From: Vescimonas cirricatena | Lineage (GTDB): Bacteria > Bacillota > Clostridia > Oscillospirales > Oscillospiraceae | Assembly (NCBI RefSeq): GCF_020687045.1 | Contig: NZ_JAJEPW010000012.1 | Span: 1 to 64,000 of the forward strand | Reading direction: 5' to 3' | Length of the DNA stretch: 64,000 bases | In this document: one piece after another, positions 35,652 through 43,491 of the stretch | Layout: each line of letters begins with the position of its first letter | Position numbering within the stretch: position 1 is the stretch's first letter | Translations under genes and position numbers: made by a program | Notes under the pieces: model-generated | The model's database searches: none | What the model saw: the letters and a program-made list of their open reading frames with translations, nothing else | What the model was told of the DNA's origin: nothing

Positions 35652-36266
35652 TCAGGCCGGTGTTGAGCCAGGTGGGATCAAAAGCTCTTCACGAACGTTA
35701 GGTACAACAAAGCTGTATATCTGTTCAAATGCCCACTGCGTGGTCGCATCATCATCCGGCATTTCGCCGCCAAGCACTCTTGCGGCAAAAGACAGCATCG
35801 TGTCAAAAACCTGATGAAGTAGCATGTTGACATTGGCTTCCGGTTTGAAAGTCTGTTCCACCGCTGCAAATAGCTCCTGAAAACATTGGAGATGCTCCTC
35901 GTATGCATAAGTGCGGCAATTCGCAGAATAGTAGTATCGAAGGTAAAAGAGGCAGTCATCCTTCCTTCCAAGAATGAACCTCCAGCTTGCTGACCACAGT
36001 TGAAACGCTCTGTCCTTCCATGGAGCATTCTGTATATGCATGCCCACGAGGTTTTGCTTGAGAAAATATGCGAAAGCGACATCTTCCATGTGGAAGGCAG
36101 CACACAGCAGCGCCTCTTTGCTCTCAAAGCAGCGATAGATATATGCCTCGCTCAGGCCAGCTTCTGTTGCGATTGCTTTCGTTGTCGTTTTGTCTAATCC
36201 ATCCCTGGCCACAACACGAACTGTCCCCTCAATAAAAGCTTGCTTTGCATTCCGTTCCCTCTTCAT
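35652..36266 (-). CDS. TetR-family regulator at the head of the capsule operon
   Basis: A 204-residue protein with an N-terminal TetR helix-turn-helix (about residues 10-56, T-T-K-A-I-A-T-E-A-G-L-S-E-A-Y-I-Y-R-C-F-E-S-K-E) and a helical ligand/dimer domain. It is the first gene of the capsule transcript, 35 bases from the sugar transferase ATG, so it would be expressed only when the operon is. It could feed back on the capsule promoter or on the inversion switch upstream. An AGTGnnCACT dyad (about 36308-36317) lies in its leader and is a possible operator. Confidence 0.85.
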   Translation of the reverse strand: MKRERNAKQAFIEGTVRVVARDGLDKTTTKAIATEAGLSEAYIYRCFESKEALLCAAFHMEDVAFAYFLKQNLVGMHIQNAPWKDRAFQLWSASWRFILGRKDDCLFYLRYYYSANCRTYAYEEHLQCFQELFAAVEQTFKPEANVNMLLHQVFDTMLSFAARVLGGEMPDDDATTQWAFEQIYSFVVPNVREELLIPPGSTPA

Positions 36267-36331
36267 TCGATTACCTCATTTATGGTACATGATGTTATTA
36301 CTGAGTGAGTGCCCACTATGTTGTGTCCAAG

Positions 36332-36370
36332 AAAAAAGCAAATCATTTTTATTACTGCGAATGATTTGCT
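36332..36370 (-). terminator. Leader terminator between the switch and the capsule operon
   Basis: A perfect 11-bp stem AGCAAATCATT (36337-36347) with AATGATTTGCT (36360-36370), followed on the minus strand by six T residues. It lies in the 5' leader of the TetR/capsule transcript, between the left inverted repeat and TetR. It would block read-through in the OFF state and act as an attenuator in the ON state. Confidence 0.8.
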
Positions 36371-36384
36371 GATCCACAATCGGA

Positions 36385-36406
36385 ATTTTCATGGAGTTTG
36401 CCACTC
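36385..36406. repeat. Left inverted repeat of the putative invertible segment
   Basis: A 22-bp sequence that is the exact reverse complement of 37843-37864. Its core (TGGAGTTTGCCACTC) is itself a partial dyad around a 5-base centre, the usual organisation of a tyrosine-recombinase crossover site. The flanks on either side of the two repeats are not similar. Confidence 0.9.
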
Positions 36407-36420
36407 TGCTACAAAAGCAA

Positions 36421-36450
36421 AGAAAAAGCCCCGCACAGCAAGGCTTTTTC
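36421..36450. terminator. Bidirectional terminator after the tyrosine recombinase
   Basis: Stem AAAAAGCC (36423-36430) with GGCTTTTT (36442-36449), giving a U-run in either direction. It ends transcription of the recombinase before the left inverted repeat and lies inside the invertible segment, so it would move with it. Confidence 0.8.
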
Positions 36451-36495
36451 TGATTTGATATCATCTGATAACACTGATTCTTGACTGCGCAGAGA

Positions 36496-37611
36496 TTACA
36501 TCCCTGCAGCATTCAGCTTTTGCATATTGTCCCTTTTCAATTCCAGCGAAGAATGCACGTATCGGTCCAGCGTGATTGTGACAGAGGCATGGCCCAGGAT
36601 TTCGGACAGCGATTTGATCTCAAAGCCGACCTCAACGGCACGTGTCGCAAATGTGTGGCGAAGTGTATGAAAATGCACCCCCTCCAGGCCACATGCCTGC
36701 GTGTACTTTTCCAATCGATACTGCAATACCCGTGGCTCCATGAATGCGTCCGTTCCGGTCAAAACATATGCGGCTGAACTTTGCGGCTTCATGTGCCTGC
36801 AAAGCCCAGCCGCGTATTCCGTCATAGGGATCGTTCGCACGGAGGTATCGCTTTTGGGTGGACCGATTACGATTCTCGTTCGAGCATTCTGTGATGCGCT
36901 GGTGTCACGCAGCCGTTGCAGCGTCTCTACAATTTTGATTGCTTTATCTCTTGTAGAAACGTATTCCCAACGCAACGCACAGAGTTCACCGATTCGGATG
37001 CCTGTACACAACGCCAGCAAGATACCAAATCTGCATGGATCCAAATCCTTTTGCAGGTAGGAAATGAAGCGCGCCTGTTCCTCTCTGGACAAAACGCGCA
37101 TTTCCTTTTTTCCTATCTTCGGATAGTTGATCTCCACGGTAGGAAAGACTCCCTTGCACTTTGAAGCAGTGAACTTTAATATCCCGTGCAGCACGACCAG
37201 AATATCATGTACGGTCTTTGGTGCCAGCTCATCTTCAAACTGCAATTCTCTGATGAAATCGTCCATCAGTTCCGTAGTAAATCCCAAAGGGCAGCAATCA
37301 CCAAGCTTGGGAATGATGTGCTTTTCAACTACTATGCTATACTTGATATATGTTGATTCTTTCACCTTGCTTTTCTTTGCGTGAAGCCACCCCATACAAT
37401 AGGCGGAAAACAGATTTGGAGTCCTGGATGTTGGCAAGGGATTTCCGCTTGCTAACGCCGCTTTGCACTTTTCTGCTTTCTCTTTGGCCTCACGGTATGT
37501 TTTTCCATAGCAGTATCCATACTTGATTTTTCCAGATAGCTCGCGCCCTTTGCTATAGCGAGCTTCCCAGCGACCATCCCGCCGTCTGAAGATATTCTCA
37601 CCCTTTGCCAT
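36496..37611 (-). CDS. Tyrosine recombinase (putative DNA invertase of the capsule switch)
   Basis: A 371-residue phage-integrase-family protein: N-terminal arm-type domain (about 1-55), SAM-like core-binding domain (about 65-155) and catalytic domain (about 170-360). The catalytic residues are in place: Arg206 (T-G-I-R-I-G-E-L), His315 and Arg318 (H-T-L-R-H), His341 (L-G-H-A-S) and Tyr351 (L-D-R-Y-V-H). The ribosome site AAGGAGG precedes the ATG. The gene lies between two inverted 22-bp repeats with dyad cores, so it most likely inverts the DNA that carries it. Alternatively it may be an integrase of a small island; direct att repeats, which that would predict, are not seen. Confidence 0.93.
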   Translation of the reverse strand: MAKGENIFRRRDGRWEARYSKGRELSGKIKYGYCYGKTYREAKEKAEKCKAALASGNPLPTSRTPNLFSAYCMGWLHAKKSKVKESTYIKYSIVVEKHIIPKLGDCCPLGFTTELMDDFIRELQFEDELAPKTVHDILVVLHGILKFTASKCKGVFPTVEINYPKIGKKEMRVLSREEQARFISYLQKDLDPCRFGILLALCTGIRIGELCALRWEYVSTRDKAIKIVETLQRLRDTSASQNARTRIVIGPPKSDTSVRTIPMTEYAAGLCRHMKPQSSAAYVLTGTDAFMEPRVLQYRLEKYTQACGLEGVHFHTLRHTFATRAVEVGFEIKSLSEILGHASVTITLDRYVHSSLELKRDNMQKLNAAGM

Positions 37612-37781
37612 TTCGTAATTCCTCCTTGTGCAGTGATCATATTGGGTGTGGATCTTATTTTAAATCCATCCAGACTGCCGGTTTGACTGCGCTAAACTTT
37701 CAAATCAAGGTATTTCTTCGACAAATATTGCCGTGCGCTGATAAAATCACACTTTTTCCTTCCATTTCGCCGCTGAGGCAA

Positions 37782-37810
37782 TTGCATTTCAATGTGCAAT
37801 ATGCTATAAT
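37782..37810 (+). promoter_or_regulatory. Strong sigma-A promoter near the edge of the invertible segment
   Basis: TTGCAT (37782-37787), a 17-base spacer, and TATAAT (37805-37810) with an extended -10 TG at 37802-37803. It reads rightward, its -10 ending 32 bases before the right inverted repeat. As assembled it drives only about 110 bases before the terminator at 37889-37925. After inversion it would read leftward into TetR and the capsule operon. Confidence 0.82.
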
Positions 37811-37842
37811 ACAGAAGAAAAATAGGGTTTAGCTTTCCCGTG

Positions 37843-37864
37843 GAGTGGCAAACTCCATGAAAAT
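37843..37864. repeat. Right inverted repeat of the putative invertible segment
   Basis: Exact 22-bp reverse complement of 36385-36406. With its flank it contains TGGAGTGGCAAACTCCA, a perfect dyad of 6-bp arms around a 5-base centre (GGCAA), which suits a tyrosine-recombinase core site. The two repeats bound 1436 bp containing the recombinase gene, its terminator and the outward promoter. Confidence 0.9.
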
Positions 37865-37888
37865 GACTTGGTAATCTGTTGTAGCTCA

Positions 37889-37925
37889 GGAGATTTTCGC
37901 ATTGCGGAAATCTCCTTTTGTTTTT
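37889..37925 (+). terminator. Terminator facing the switch promoter
   Basis: Stem GGAGATTT (37889-37896), inner CGC/GCG pairs, and AAATCTCC (37908-37915), followed by TTTTGTTTTT. It lies outside the invertible segment, so in the present orientation the strong promoter runs straight into it and produces only a short non-coding RNA. Confidence 0.87.
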
Positions 37926-37990
37926 CCAGCCTGCTGATTCAATAACGTCTTCCGCCGCTATCTCATCTCGCTTTATAAATCGTCGTTCTG

Positions 37991-38054
37991 CTCTTTTTAA
38001 TTATATAATGCTCTATAAATAAGTCAATAGCTCTTTTTATAGAGCGGATAAAAA
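37991..38054. promoter_or_regulatory. Triple GCTCT repeats upstream of the XRE gene (candidate operator/promoter)
   Basis: Three copies of a GCTCTnnnnA element occur near 37990, 38010 and 38039; the last forms a hairpin-like dyad GCTCT-TTTTAT-AGAGC. A TATAAT hexamer at 38004-38009 could be the -10 of the XRE promoter, although no good -35 is visible. The arrangement suggests autoregulation by the downstream XRE protein. Confidence 0.4.
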
Positions 38055-38099
38055 ATGCCGGGCAAGATATAATTTTATCCAGAAAGGGGCGGCATTTTT

Positions 38100-38387
38100 A
38101 TGAGCAAGGAAGGCGTTAGCTTTAAGAACAGAGACCGTTTTATCCAGCTTGGTATTGCAATTTCAACTCTGCGCAAATTACGTGGTATGTCTCAGGATCA
38201 ACTGGCAGAGAAGGCTAATATGAGCCGCTCTCATCTAAGCGCCATTGAAGCGCCTAACATGATCAGAAGCTTTTCCTTGGAGACACTATTCAACCTTGCA
38301 GACGCATTAATGATCGCACCATCCGATCTTCTCAACACATCACTTTTTTCTGAGCAAATCAACGATCTTACGGATTCTGAGAAGTAA
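38100..38387 (+). CDS. XRE-family regulator (only clear plus-strand gene)
   Basis: A 95-residue protein with a Cro/C1 helix-turn-helix (about residues 17-75: L-R-K-L-R-G-M-S-Q-D-Q-L-A-E-K-A, then S-R-S-H-L-S-A-I-E) and little else. A ribosome site (AAAGGGGC) precedes the ATG. It is the only confident gene on the plus strand and stands between the capsule switch and the conjugation module. It may repress its own promoter, the transfer operon or the switch. Confidence 0.85.
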   Translation: MSKEGVSFKNRDRFIQLGIAISTLRKLRGMSQDQLAEKANMSRSHLSAIEAPNMIRSFSLETLFNLADALMIAPSDLLNTSLFSEQINDLTDSEK

Positions 38388-38477
38388 CTCTACTACTGTT
38401 CTTTCTCTGTGTTAAATCTCCGATAGATTGAGTCCTTCTGGGAGGTCCATCATGAACCTCCCCTGGGTCCAGCAAAT

Positions 38478-38516
38478 AGGCGCAGTCCTCCCTTGGCGGA
38501 GGGCTGCGCCTTTCTG
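38478..38516. terminator. Strong terminator between the conjugation module and the XRE gene
   Basis: Long stem from AGGCGCAG (38478-38485) to CTGCGCCT (38504-38511) with inner CCTCC/GGAGG pairing, with T-rich sequence on the plus side and ATTT on the minus side. It ends the transfer operon on the minus strand and the XRE transcript on the plus strand. A smaller GGGAGGT/ACCTCCC hairpin (38440-38462) precedes it. Confidence 0.8.
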
Positions 38517-38521
38517 CGGCC

Positions 38522-38779
38522 CTACTGCACGGAATACAGATTGGATGTACTGCTGCCGTTATCACGATAGCGCGGGATCTTTTGCAAATATCCGTGCTGC
38601 TCCAGATCCGTCAATGCCCGCTTGACCGTGGAACGGGACAAGCTCATGTCGGACGCAATCGTCTTGATTCCTGGCCAGCATTTGCCCTCGCTGTCTGCGC
38701 GGTCACGCAGATACATATAAACTGCCCTCGCTCTGGAGGGCAGTTCGGTGTCGGCGTAAATTGTTCCAAAGTAACTCAT
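38522..38779 (-). CDS. Winged-helix DNA-binding protein
   Basis: An 85-residue protein that is almost entirely a winged helix-turn-helix (A-R-A-V-Y-M-Y-L-R-D-R-A...I-A-S-D-M-S-L-S-R-S-T-V-K-R-A-L then a wing with Y-L-Q-K-I-P). Such small proteins commonly end the VirD4 operon of Firmicute ICEs and resemble replication-initiator N-terminal domains. It overlaps the VirD4 stop by 4 bases, so the two are co-translated. A regulatory role is likely; the target is unknown. Confidence 0.8.
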   Translation of the reverse strand: MSYFGTIYADTELPSRARAVYMYLRDRADSEGKCWPGIKTIASDMSLSRSTVKRALTDLEQHGYLQKIPRYRDNGSSTSNLYSVQ

Positions 38780-40596
38780 AGATCCTCCTCACCGTAAGTT
38801 TTCATCTGCTTGCCGCCCCTGCGCCGGGGCTTCTCTACGGCAGGCTCATGGGCAATGCCGCCGCGTCCGGAAACGGCATAGGCTCCACGCATATCTGCAT
38901 TCTCCGCCTTGCTTGATTGTGGAAGATTTCGCTCCAGATCCTCACGGTTTGCATAGGCTACCGCGCGATCTGCCCGCTCCGGAACAATATAGGGCTCCTC
39001 GAAGGTGATGCCCCATTCCAGAAAAAGCCGCAGGCGGGTACGCATGGGATGCTGTCCTGTCTTTTGGACAATAAAATTTCCCTTGGGAATAGACTTCAGC
39101 TCATCTGGCGTCAGCAGCGGACGTTCCATCATCTGCAGACTTTGGCTGGGATCGTTTTTTCCACGGCTCACCGATCCGGATAGGACAGTGCGGTTTCCGA
39201 GCGCCTTGGATAGCACTTCCGCTGTCTGACTGTTTGGTGCGAAGCCACCGAAGATGGTATCCTGGCAGTTGTCCTGAATAATTTCACTCCCTTCTTTTCC
39301 GTAGTTCTTTTCAAGCTGTGCCAAAGACTGAATGATCGGCACCAACGTCAGGTGGCGGGAACGGCCCGCGGAGAACAGCGGAAGGACATCAAAGGGCGGC
39401 ATGGTGCCGAACTCATCGCAAAACAGTACCACGCGGCTTTGCAGCTTTCCACCGTTTTCATCCGCCACAGCAAACAGTTCACGGCTCAGATTTTGAATCA
39501 TCAAGCCCGCCATGAAGTTTTTGGTGGTGTCCTCCTCCGGAAGAATGAGAAAGATGGCAGACTTTTCAGAGGCAAATTTCTCTGCATCAATGGCGCTGTC
39601 GAAGCAGAGCACCTGCTCCAGCTCCGAGTCCAGAAACGCATTGAGGCGAGAAAGCACCGTGGACATGACAGAGGCCATGGCCTGCTCCGCACTGTTGAGT
39701 GCAGCACCTGCAAACCATCTGGCCTTGTGGTCAGGCGGTAGCTTACTCATCAGGAGCTGGAAGTGACTCTTGCCTTTTACCTTGCTGGGTTCCAGCAGAT
39801 CCTGCACCAGCTTGAAGACAGAGACGATGTGCCGGCGTTCCTGTGGATGCTCCTGATCCGGCGGCAGAAACTCCGCCAACATCAGAATGACCGAAGTGAG
39901 CAATCCCTCCGCCGCATCATAGAAAAAGGCGTTCTGTCCGCGATTGCTGTCATCACCATCGGGGTTAACAATGGTTTTGGCAAGAATCTTGGCGTACTTC
40001 TCCGCCTTGGCTCGAGCCGCCAGGTTCTTGGGATCTTTTCTTGCGATATCCATGTAGCGGTTGACCAATGTCAGCAGATTGTTGCCATCTGAGCGAGTGG
40101 GATTTCGCAGGTCAATAACAGATACATTGTAGCCATAGCAGTTTTTTGCAATCGTACCGTAATTTCGGGCCAGGTCACCCTTGCTGTCCAGCGCCAGCCA
40201 ACTCATGCCGGAGGCGCAGGCATATTCCAGATTGGGGTACAGGAAAAATGCGGTCTTGCCAATACCGCTGGCGCCGATCATAAGGCAGTGAATATCATCA
40301 CTGTCTACCAGTGCGGTGAGCTCCTGCGGTTGCCCCTTGCAACCGAGGATCAATCCCTGCTCCGTGGGGAGATTCTGTCCTTTGCGCCACTCTCTGACCT
40401 TGAAGGGCACATGAGCATAGGTCTGCCTGATTTCCTTGTCGTTGGCCCATCGGGCTGTGCCGTGCTGCCCATCGCCCACAGTGCGGGATTTGATATTGCC
40501 AAGGGTATAGTGATGAGACATCATGGACAGCCCACCGATGACAAGGAACATTGCGGCTCCCGCTGCGATCAGTATCCAGATACTTGCGTTCAACAT
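38776..40596 (-). CDS. virD4: Type IV coupling protein (VirD4/TraG-like)
   Basis: A 606-residue membrane ATPase. The first ~25 residues form a transmembrane anchor. Walker A is G-A-S-G-I-G-K-T (108-115) and the Walker B region F-C-D-E-F-G-T-M-P lies near residue 390. It couples the relaxase-DNA complex to the VirB4-driven mating channel. The short N-terminal membrane part is typical of Gram-positive ICE coupling proteins. It follows the DUF3991/Toprim gene by 1 base. Confidence 0.95.
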   Translation of the reverse strand: MLNASIWILIAAGAAMFLVIGGLSMMSHHYTLGNIKSRTVGDGQHGTARWANDKEIRQTYAHVPFKVREWRKGQNLPTEQGLILGCKGQPQELTALVDSDDIHCLMIGASGIGKTAFFLYPNLEYACASGMSWLALDSKGDLARNYGTIAKNCYGYNVSVIDLRNPTRSDGNNLLTLVNRYMDIARKDPKNLAARAKAEKYAKILAKTIVNPDGDDSNRGQNAFFYDAAEGLLTSVILMLAEFLPPDQEHPQERRHIVSVFKLVQDLLEPSKVKGKSHFQLLMSKLPPDHKARWFAGAALNSAEQAMASVMSTVLSRLNAFLDSELEQVLCFDSAIDAEKFASEKSAIFLILPEEDTTKNFMAGLMIQNLSRELFAVADENGGKLQSRVVLFCDEFGTMPPFDVLPLFSAGRSRHLTLVPIIQSLAQLEKNYGKEGSEIIQDNCQDTIFGGFAPNSQTAEVLSKALGNRTVLSGSVSRGKNDPSQSLQMMERPLLTPDELKSIPKGNFIVQKTGQHPMRTRLRLFLEWGITFEEPYIVPERADRAVAYANREDLERNLPQSSKAENADMRGAYAVSGRGGIAHEPAVEKPRRRGGKQMKTYGEEDL

Positions 40597-40597
40597 T

Positions 40598-41515
40598 TCA
40601 CCTCAATTCATTCATAGCAAAGCCCTGAGCGTTTTCGTCGCTCAGGGTCAGATCGTCATTCCAGTCTTTGTTTTCTGGGATCAGGCGCTCCACGGAATAG
40701 CGCACTTCCAACTGCTCTCGCATCCGGCGGCTGGCCTGATGGCCAGCTTCATCATTATCGAGACAAAGTAGAACGGTGTCGAGCTGCGGCGTTTGCTCCA
40801 ACATCTGCAATACCGGCTGAATAGATGTTCCACAGCAGGCTACATAGCTGTGCCGCTGCCAGTTCTCCGGATAAAGGGTGATGAAGGACAGCATATCGAT
40901 GGGTGCTTCAAACACATACAGACTTCTGTCTGTGCCGACATAATGGAAGCTGTATCGTGGATCACTGCCCTCGACGTTCAAGCGGAAGGCTTTTCCGTAG
41001 CTGTTGGCGCTGCGCTTGTGGGCATGGCGAGGGACACCTTCCACATCTGTGCCAACAAACACGACGTTGTGATATTCGGCATCCTCATACAGAAGCCCAG
41101 CCTTGGCAAAGTGCGCCACCACATCTCTTGCGATGCTGCGATGTTTGATGAGATACGCAAACACTCTGCGCATATCTTTGTTGGCGGGCGGCAGTGCAAA
41201 TGGTTTCACAGGTTCCTCTGTGCGTTCCCCGGCAGAGGGATACGCTGTTCCCAGTTCACCGCCCAGCAGCATTGTCACTGCGTCCGGGTAGCTAAGGCCG
41301 TAGAACCGCTGCACAAAGCTGACGGCATGTCCGCCTCGCTCCTCCGCATGGTCATACCATTCGTTGCCTCGGACGGTCACGCTGTGGTCACTGGCAAGAC
41401 GTTTTTCTCTGCCGGAGGAAAGCAGCTTTTCACCACGGCAGCGCAGGAACTCCTCCAGATCCACTGCGGCGGCGCGCTGTTTCTGTTCTTCGGTGAAATG
41501 AATATAGCTTGACAT
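40598..41515 (-). CDS. DUF3991/Toprim-domain protein
   Basis: A 305-residue protein with an N-terminal DUF3991-like region (about 1-140, including a C-R-G-E-K-L and a W-Y-D-H-A-E-E-R-G-G-H-A motif resembling the zinc/primase entry segment) and a Toprim fold (about 200-290). The latter shows V-F-E-A-P-I-D-M-L and L-C-L-D-N-D-E-A-G, the metal-binding acidic motifs. Such proteins are standard between relaxase and VirD4 in Firmicute ICEs and probably act on the transferred strand as primase-like or topoisomerase-like factors. Confidence 0.85.
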   Translation of the reverse strand: MSSYIHFTEEQKQRAAAVDLEEFLRCRGEKLLSSGREKRLASDHSVTVRGNEWYDHAEERGGHAVSFVQRFYGLSYPDAVTMLLGGELGTAYPSAGERTEEPVKPFALPPANKDMRRVFAYLIKHRSIARDVVAHFAKAGLLYEDAEYHNVVFVGTDVEGVPRHAHKRSANSYGKAFRLNVEGSDPRYSFHYVGTDRSLYVFEAPIDMLSFITLYPENWQRHSYVACCGTSIQPVLQMLEQTPQLDTVLLCLDNDEAGHQASRRMREQLEVRYSVERLIPENKDWNDDLTLSDENAQGFAMNELR

Positions 41516-41529
41516 GGAGTCCTCCTTTT

Positions 41530-43488
41530 TTACATACTCTGCTGATACTGCGTCTGCTCCTCATGGTCGTCCGCCTTGTGACCCATAGCCATACGTTTCT
41601 CCATAAGCCGTCTGCGGCGTTTGGAGTCGATGCGAATCCCCGCCGGGTTGCCTGGCGGAACGGAATTGCTTTGAAATATCCTGCTCATATGGTGGAGCAG
41701 CTTGGTTGCTGCCAGCATAACAGACGGATCCCGGAACTGGTCAAAGCGGTCGAGGAAAAAACATGCATACTCATTACCCTGTGCCGCAGCTCGGATCAGC
41801 CATTCTCTGGCCTGCTTATGATCTGGAGGGACATCCCGCCCCAAGAGATACAGCTTGCCCAAGGTGTACTGCGCAAATTGATTTCCCTGATCAGCGGAGG
41901 CTGTCAGGTACGCAAGAGCCTTTTCCACATCCTTCGGCACGGCCTCACCGGTGAGATAAAACTTTCCGAGCCGATACCGTGCAAACTGATTGCCCTGTTC
42001 TGCGGCCTTTCCCAGCCATCCCAGCGCTTCTACTGTACGCTTCTGCGTGAGGAGCAACTTCCCGAGGGCGTATTCCGAGAAATCATTACCGGCTTCTGCC
42101 GAGCACCGAAACCATTGCTCTGCTTTTTCGTAGTCACGCAAGGTAGAGAGATCATCCCGATAGAACTTACCAAGCTGATGTGCTGCAACGGTATATCCCT
42201 CCTCCCAGAGCTGCTCCAGCGCTTTGACCGCTTCTGTGTGTTCCGCATCCAGCGCATAGATGTCCTGCAGAACAGCCTTTGCGGCGCGATAGCGCTGCGC
42301 CTGCTCGTACACACTGTAGGACTGATGCTCCTCCTTCTGACTTTCCGGCTCCGGCTCATCCTGCATCCTTTCATCCTCAAAGGTTGGGAGGCCGAGACGA
42401 ATGTTCTCGGCCTCCCGGATGATGTCGTTCTTGATTTTGCGAAACTCCTTGCGTTGGGATAACGGGAGTCGTTCCCACGGGGTACTGTGACCGTAGCACT
42501 CGTTCAGTTCCTCGTGGATCTGATTCCATACCTTATAGCACTCAGAAACTTCCGGCAACTCCGCCAGTGCATCCACGATGGTATCGACGAGCTGCTTCAG
42601 CGGCTTCTTGAGATAGCCGTACTGTTTCTTTCCGGTAGTCGTTTCCAGTGCCTGCACAAGCTGACGCATGTTGTCCGCGATGATCGGGCTGTCGCAGATC
42701 TGGTGCTGCATCCGGCTGATCATTTCCCGCATGGCATTCTGCGCTGCCTCCACCAAGTCTGAGTAGGCCACATCCTTGCGCTCATAGATTTGCTGCATCT
42801 CATCCCGGAAGATGGCATCGGTCAGCTTGGATCGCATGGCCGCGATTCCATCCTTAGTCAGGAAGCCTTCCTTCGGATCATCCGACCAGACCATCATGTG
42901 AATGTGAGGGTGATGCCCTTCGTCATGGAAGGCGGCATACCAGTGGAAGTTATCGAGCGATATTTTCATTGACTTTGCCAGCGTCGGTGCGTTCTCCATG
43001 AGGAGCGCGCGCCACGCATCGGCGTTGTCGTATTCCAAACGATCAGCATCCTCACGACGCAGAGAGTAGATGATGGTCCACACATTTCCCTCATGCGCTT
43101 CCAGCTCTGATATTGCCGAGGCGAGATCTACGGCAGTGGCAGAACTGAACAGGCCATGAGTACCTCGCTTCTGCACACGGGGACGGGTAGCAATGTACTG
43201 CATGTATCCGCTCTCCGAGTCTATTTCGTGAAGGTTAGCATCCAGTGCCATACTGATAAATGCGGAAGCCGTACCAAGCGTCGGCGTTTTGCAGTAGTCC
43301 TCGTACTCAAACAGATCCACCGCATCCGGAAAGTCCGTGAGCAGTTTCTGAATAAGCTCACGCTGACCTTTTGTGACCGCACCGTTTCCGGCCAACCTCT
43401 CCACTCCTTCACGGGTAGCAATGTAGCGCATGTACCCGCCCGCTTTCCCAGATTTGATATAGCCGCTCTTCTGTACGAGCTTCGCCAT
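41530..43488 (-). CDS. Relaxase (MobP-type) with C-terminal Sel1 repeats
   Basis: A 652-residue protein. The N-terminal half (about 1-310) holds the relaxase core; the metal-binding histidine motif is seen in F-H-D-E-G-H-H-P-H-I-H-M-M-V-W (about 200-214), and the catalytic tyrosine is probably one of the N-terminal Y residues. The C-terminal half (about 400-590) is a run of Sel1/TPR-like 36-residue repeats (A-E-Q-G-N-Q-F-A-R-Y-R-L-G-K-F-Y-L-T-G type). It would nick oriT and pilot the strand; the Sel1 part may dock partner proteins. The RHH gene lies directly upstream. Confidence 0.9.
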   Translation of the reverse strand: MAKLVQKSGYIKSGKAGGYMRYIATREGVERLAGNGAVTKGQRELIQKLLTDFPDAVDLFEYEDYCKTPTLGTASAFISMALDANLHEIDSESGYMQYIATRPRVQKRGTHGLFSSATAVDLASAISELEAHEGNVWTIIYSLRREDADRLEYDNADAWRALLMENAPTLAKSMKISLDNFHWYAAFHDEGHHPHIHMMVWSDDPKEGFLTKDGIAAMRSKLTDAIFRDEMQQIYERKDVAYSDLVEAAQNAMREMISRMQHQICDSPIIADNMRQLVQALETTTGKKQYGYLKKPLKQLVDTIVDALAELPEVSECYKVWNQIHEELNECYGHSTPWERLPLSQRKEFRKIKNDIIREAENIRLGLPTFEDERMQDEPEPESQKEEHQSYSVYEQAQRYRAAKAVLQDIYALDAEHTEAVKALEQLWEEGYTVAAHQLGKFYRDDLSTLRDYEKAEQWFRCSAEAGNDFSEYALGKLLLTQKRTVEALGWLGKAAEQGNQFARYRLGKFYLTGEAVPKDVEKALAYLTASADQGNQFAQYTLGKLYLLGRDVPPDHKQAREWLIRAAAQGNEYACFFLDRFDQFRDPSVMLAATKLLHHMSRIFQSNSVPPGNPAGIRIDSKRRRRLMEKRMAMGHKADDHEEQTQYQQSM

Positions 43489-43491
43489 CGC

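Noticed and set aside
36276..36512. 78-codon minus-strand frame across the left inverted repeat
   Set aside because: It spans two terminators and the repeat, has no ribosome site and no protein-like pattern.
36385..37864. The 22-bp repeats as attL/attR of a small integrated island
   Set aside because: Attachment sites flanking an integrated element are direct repeats; these are inverted, which favours inversion. An island integrase cannot be fully excluded.
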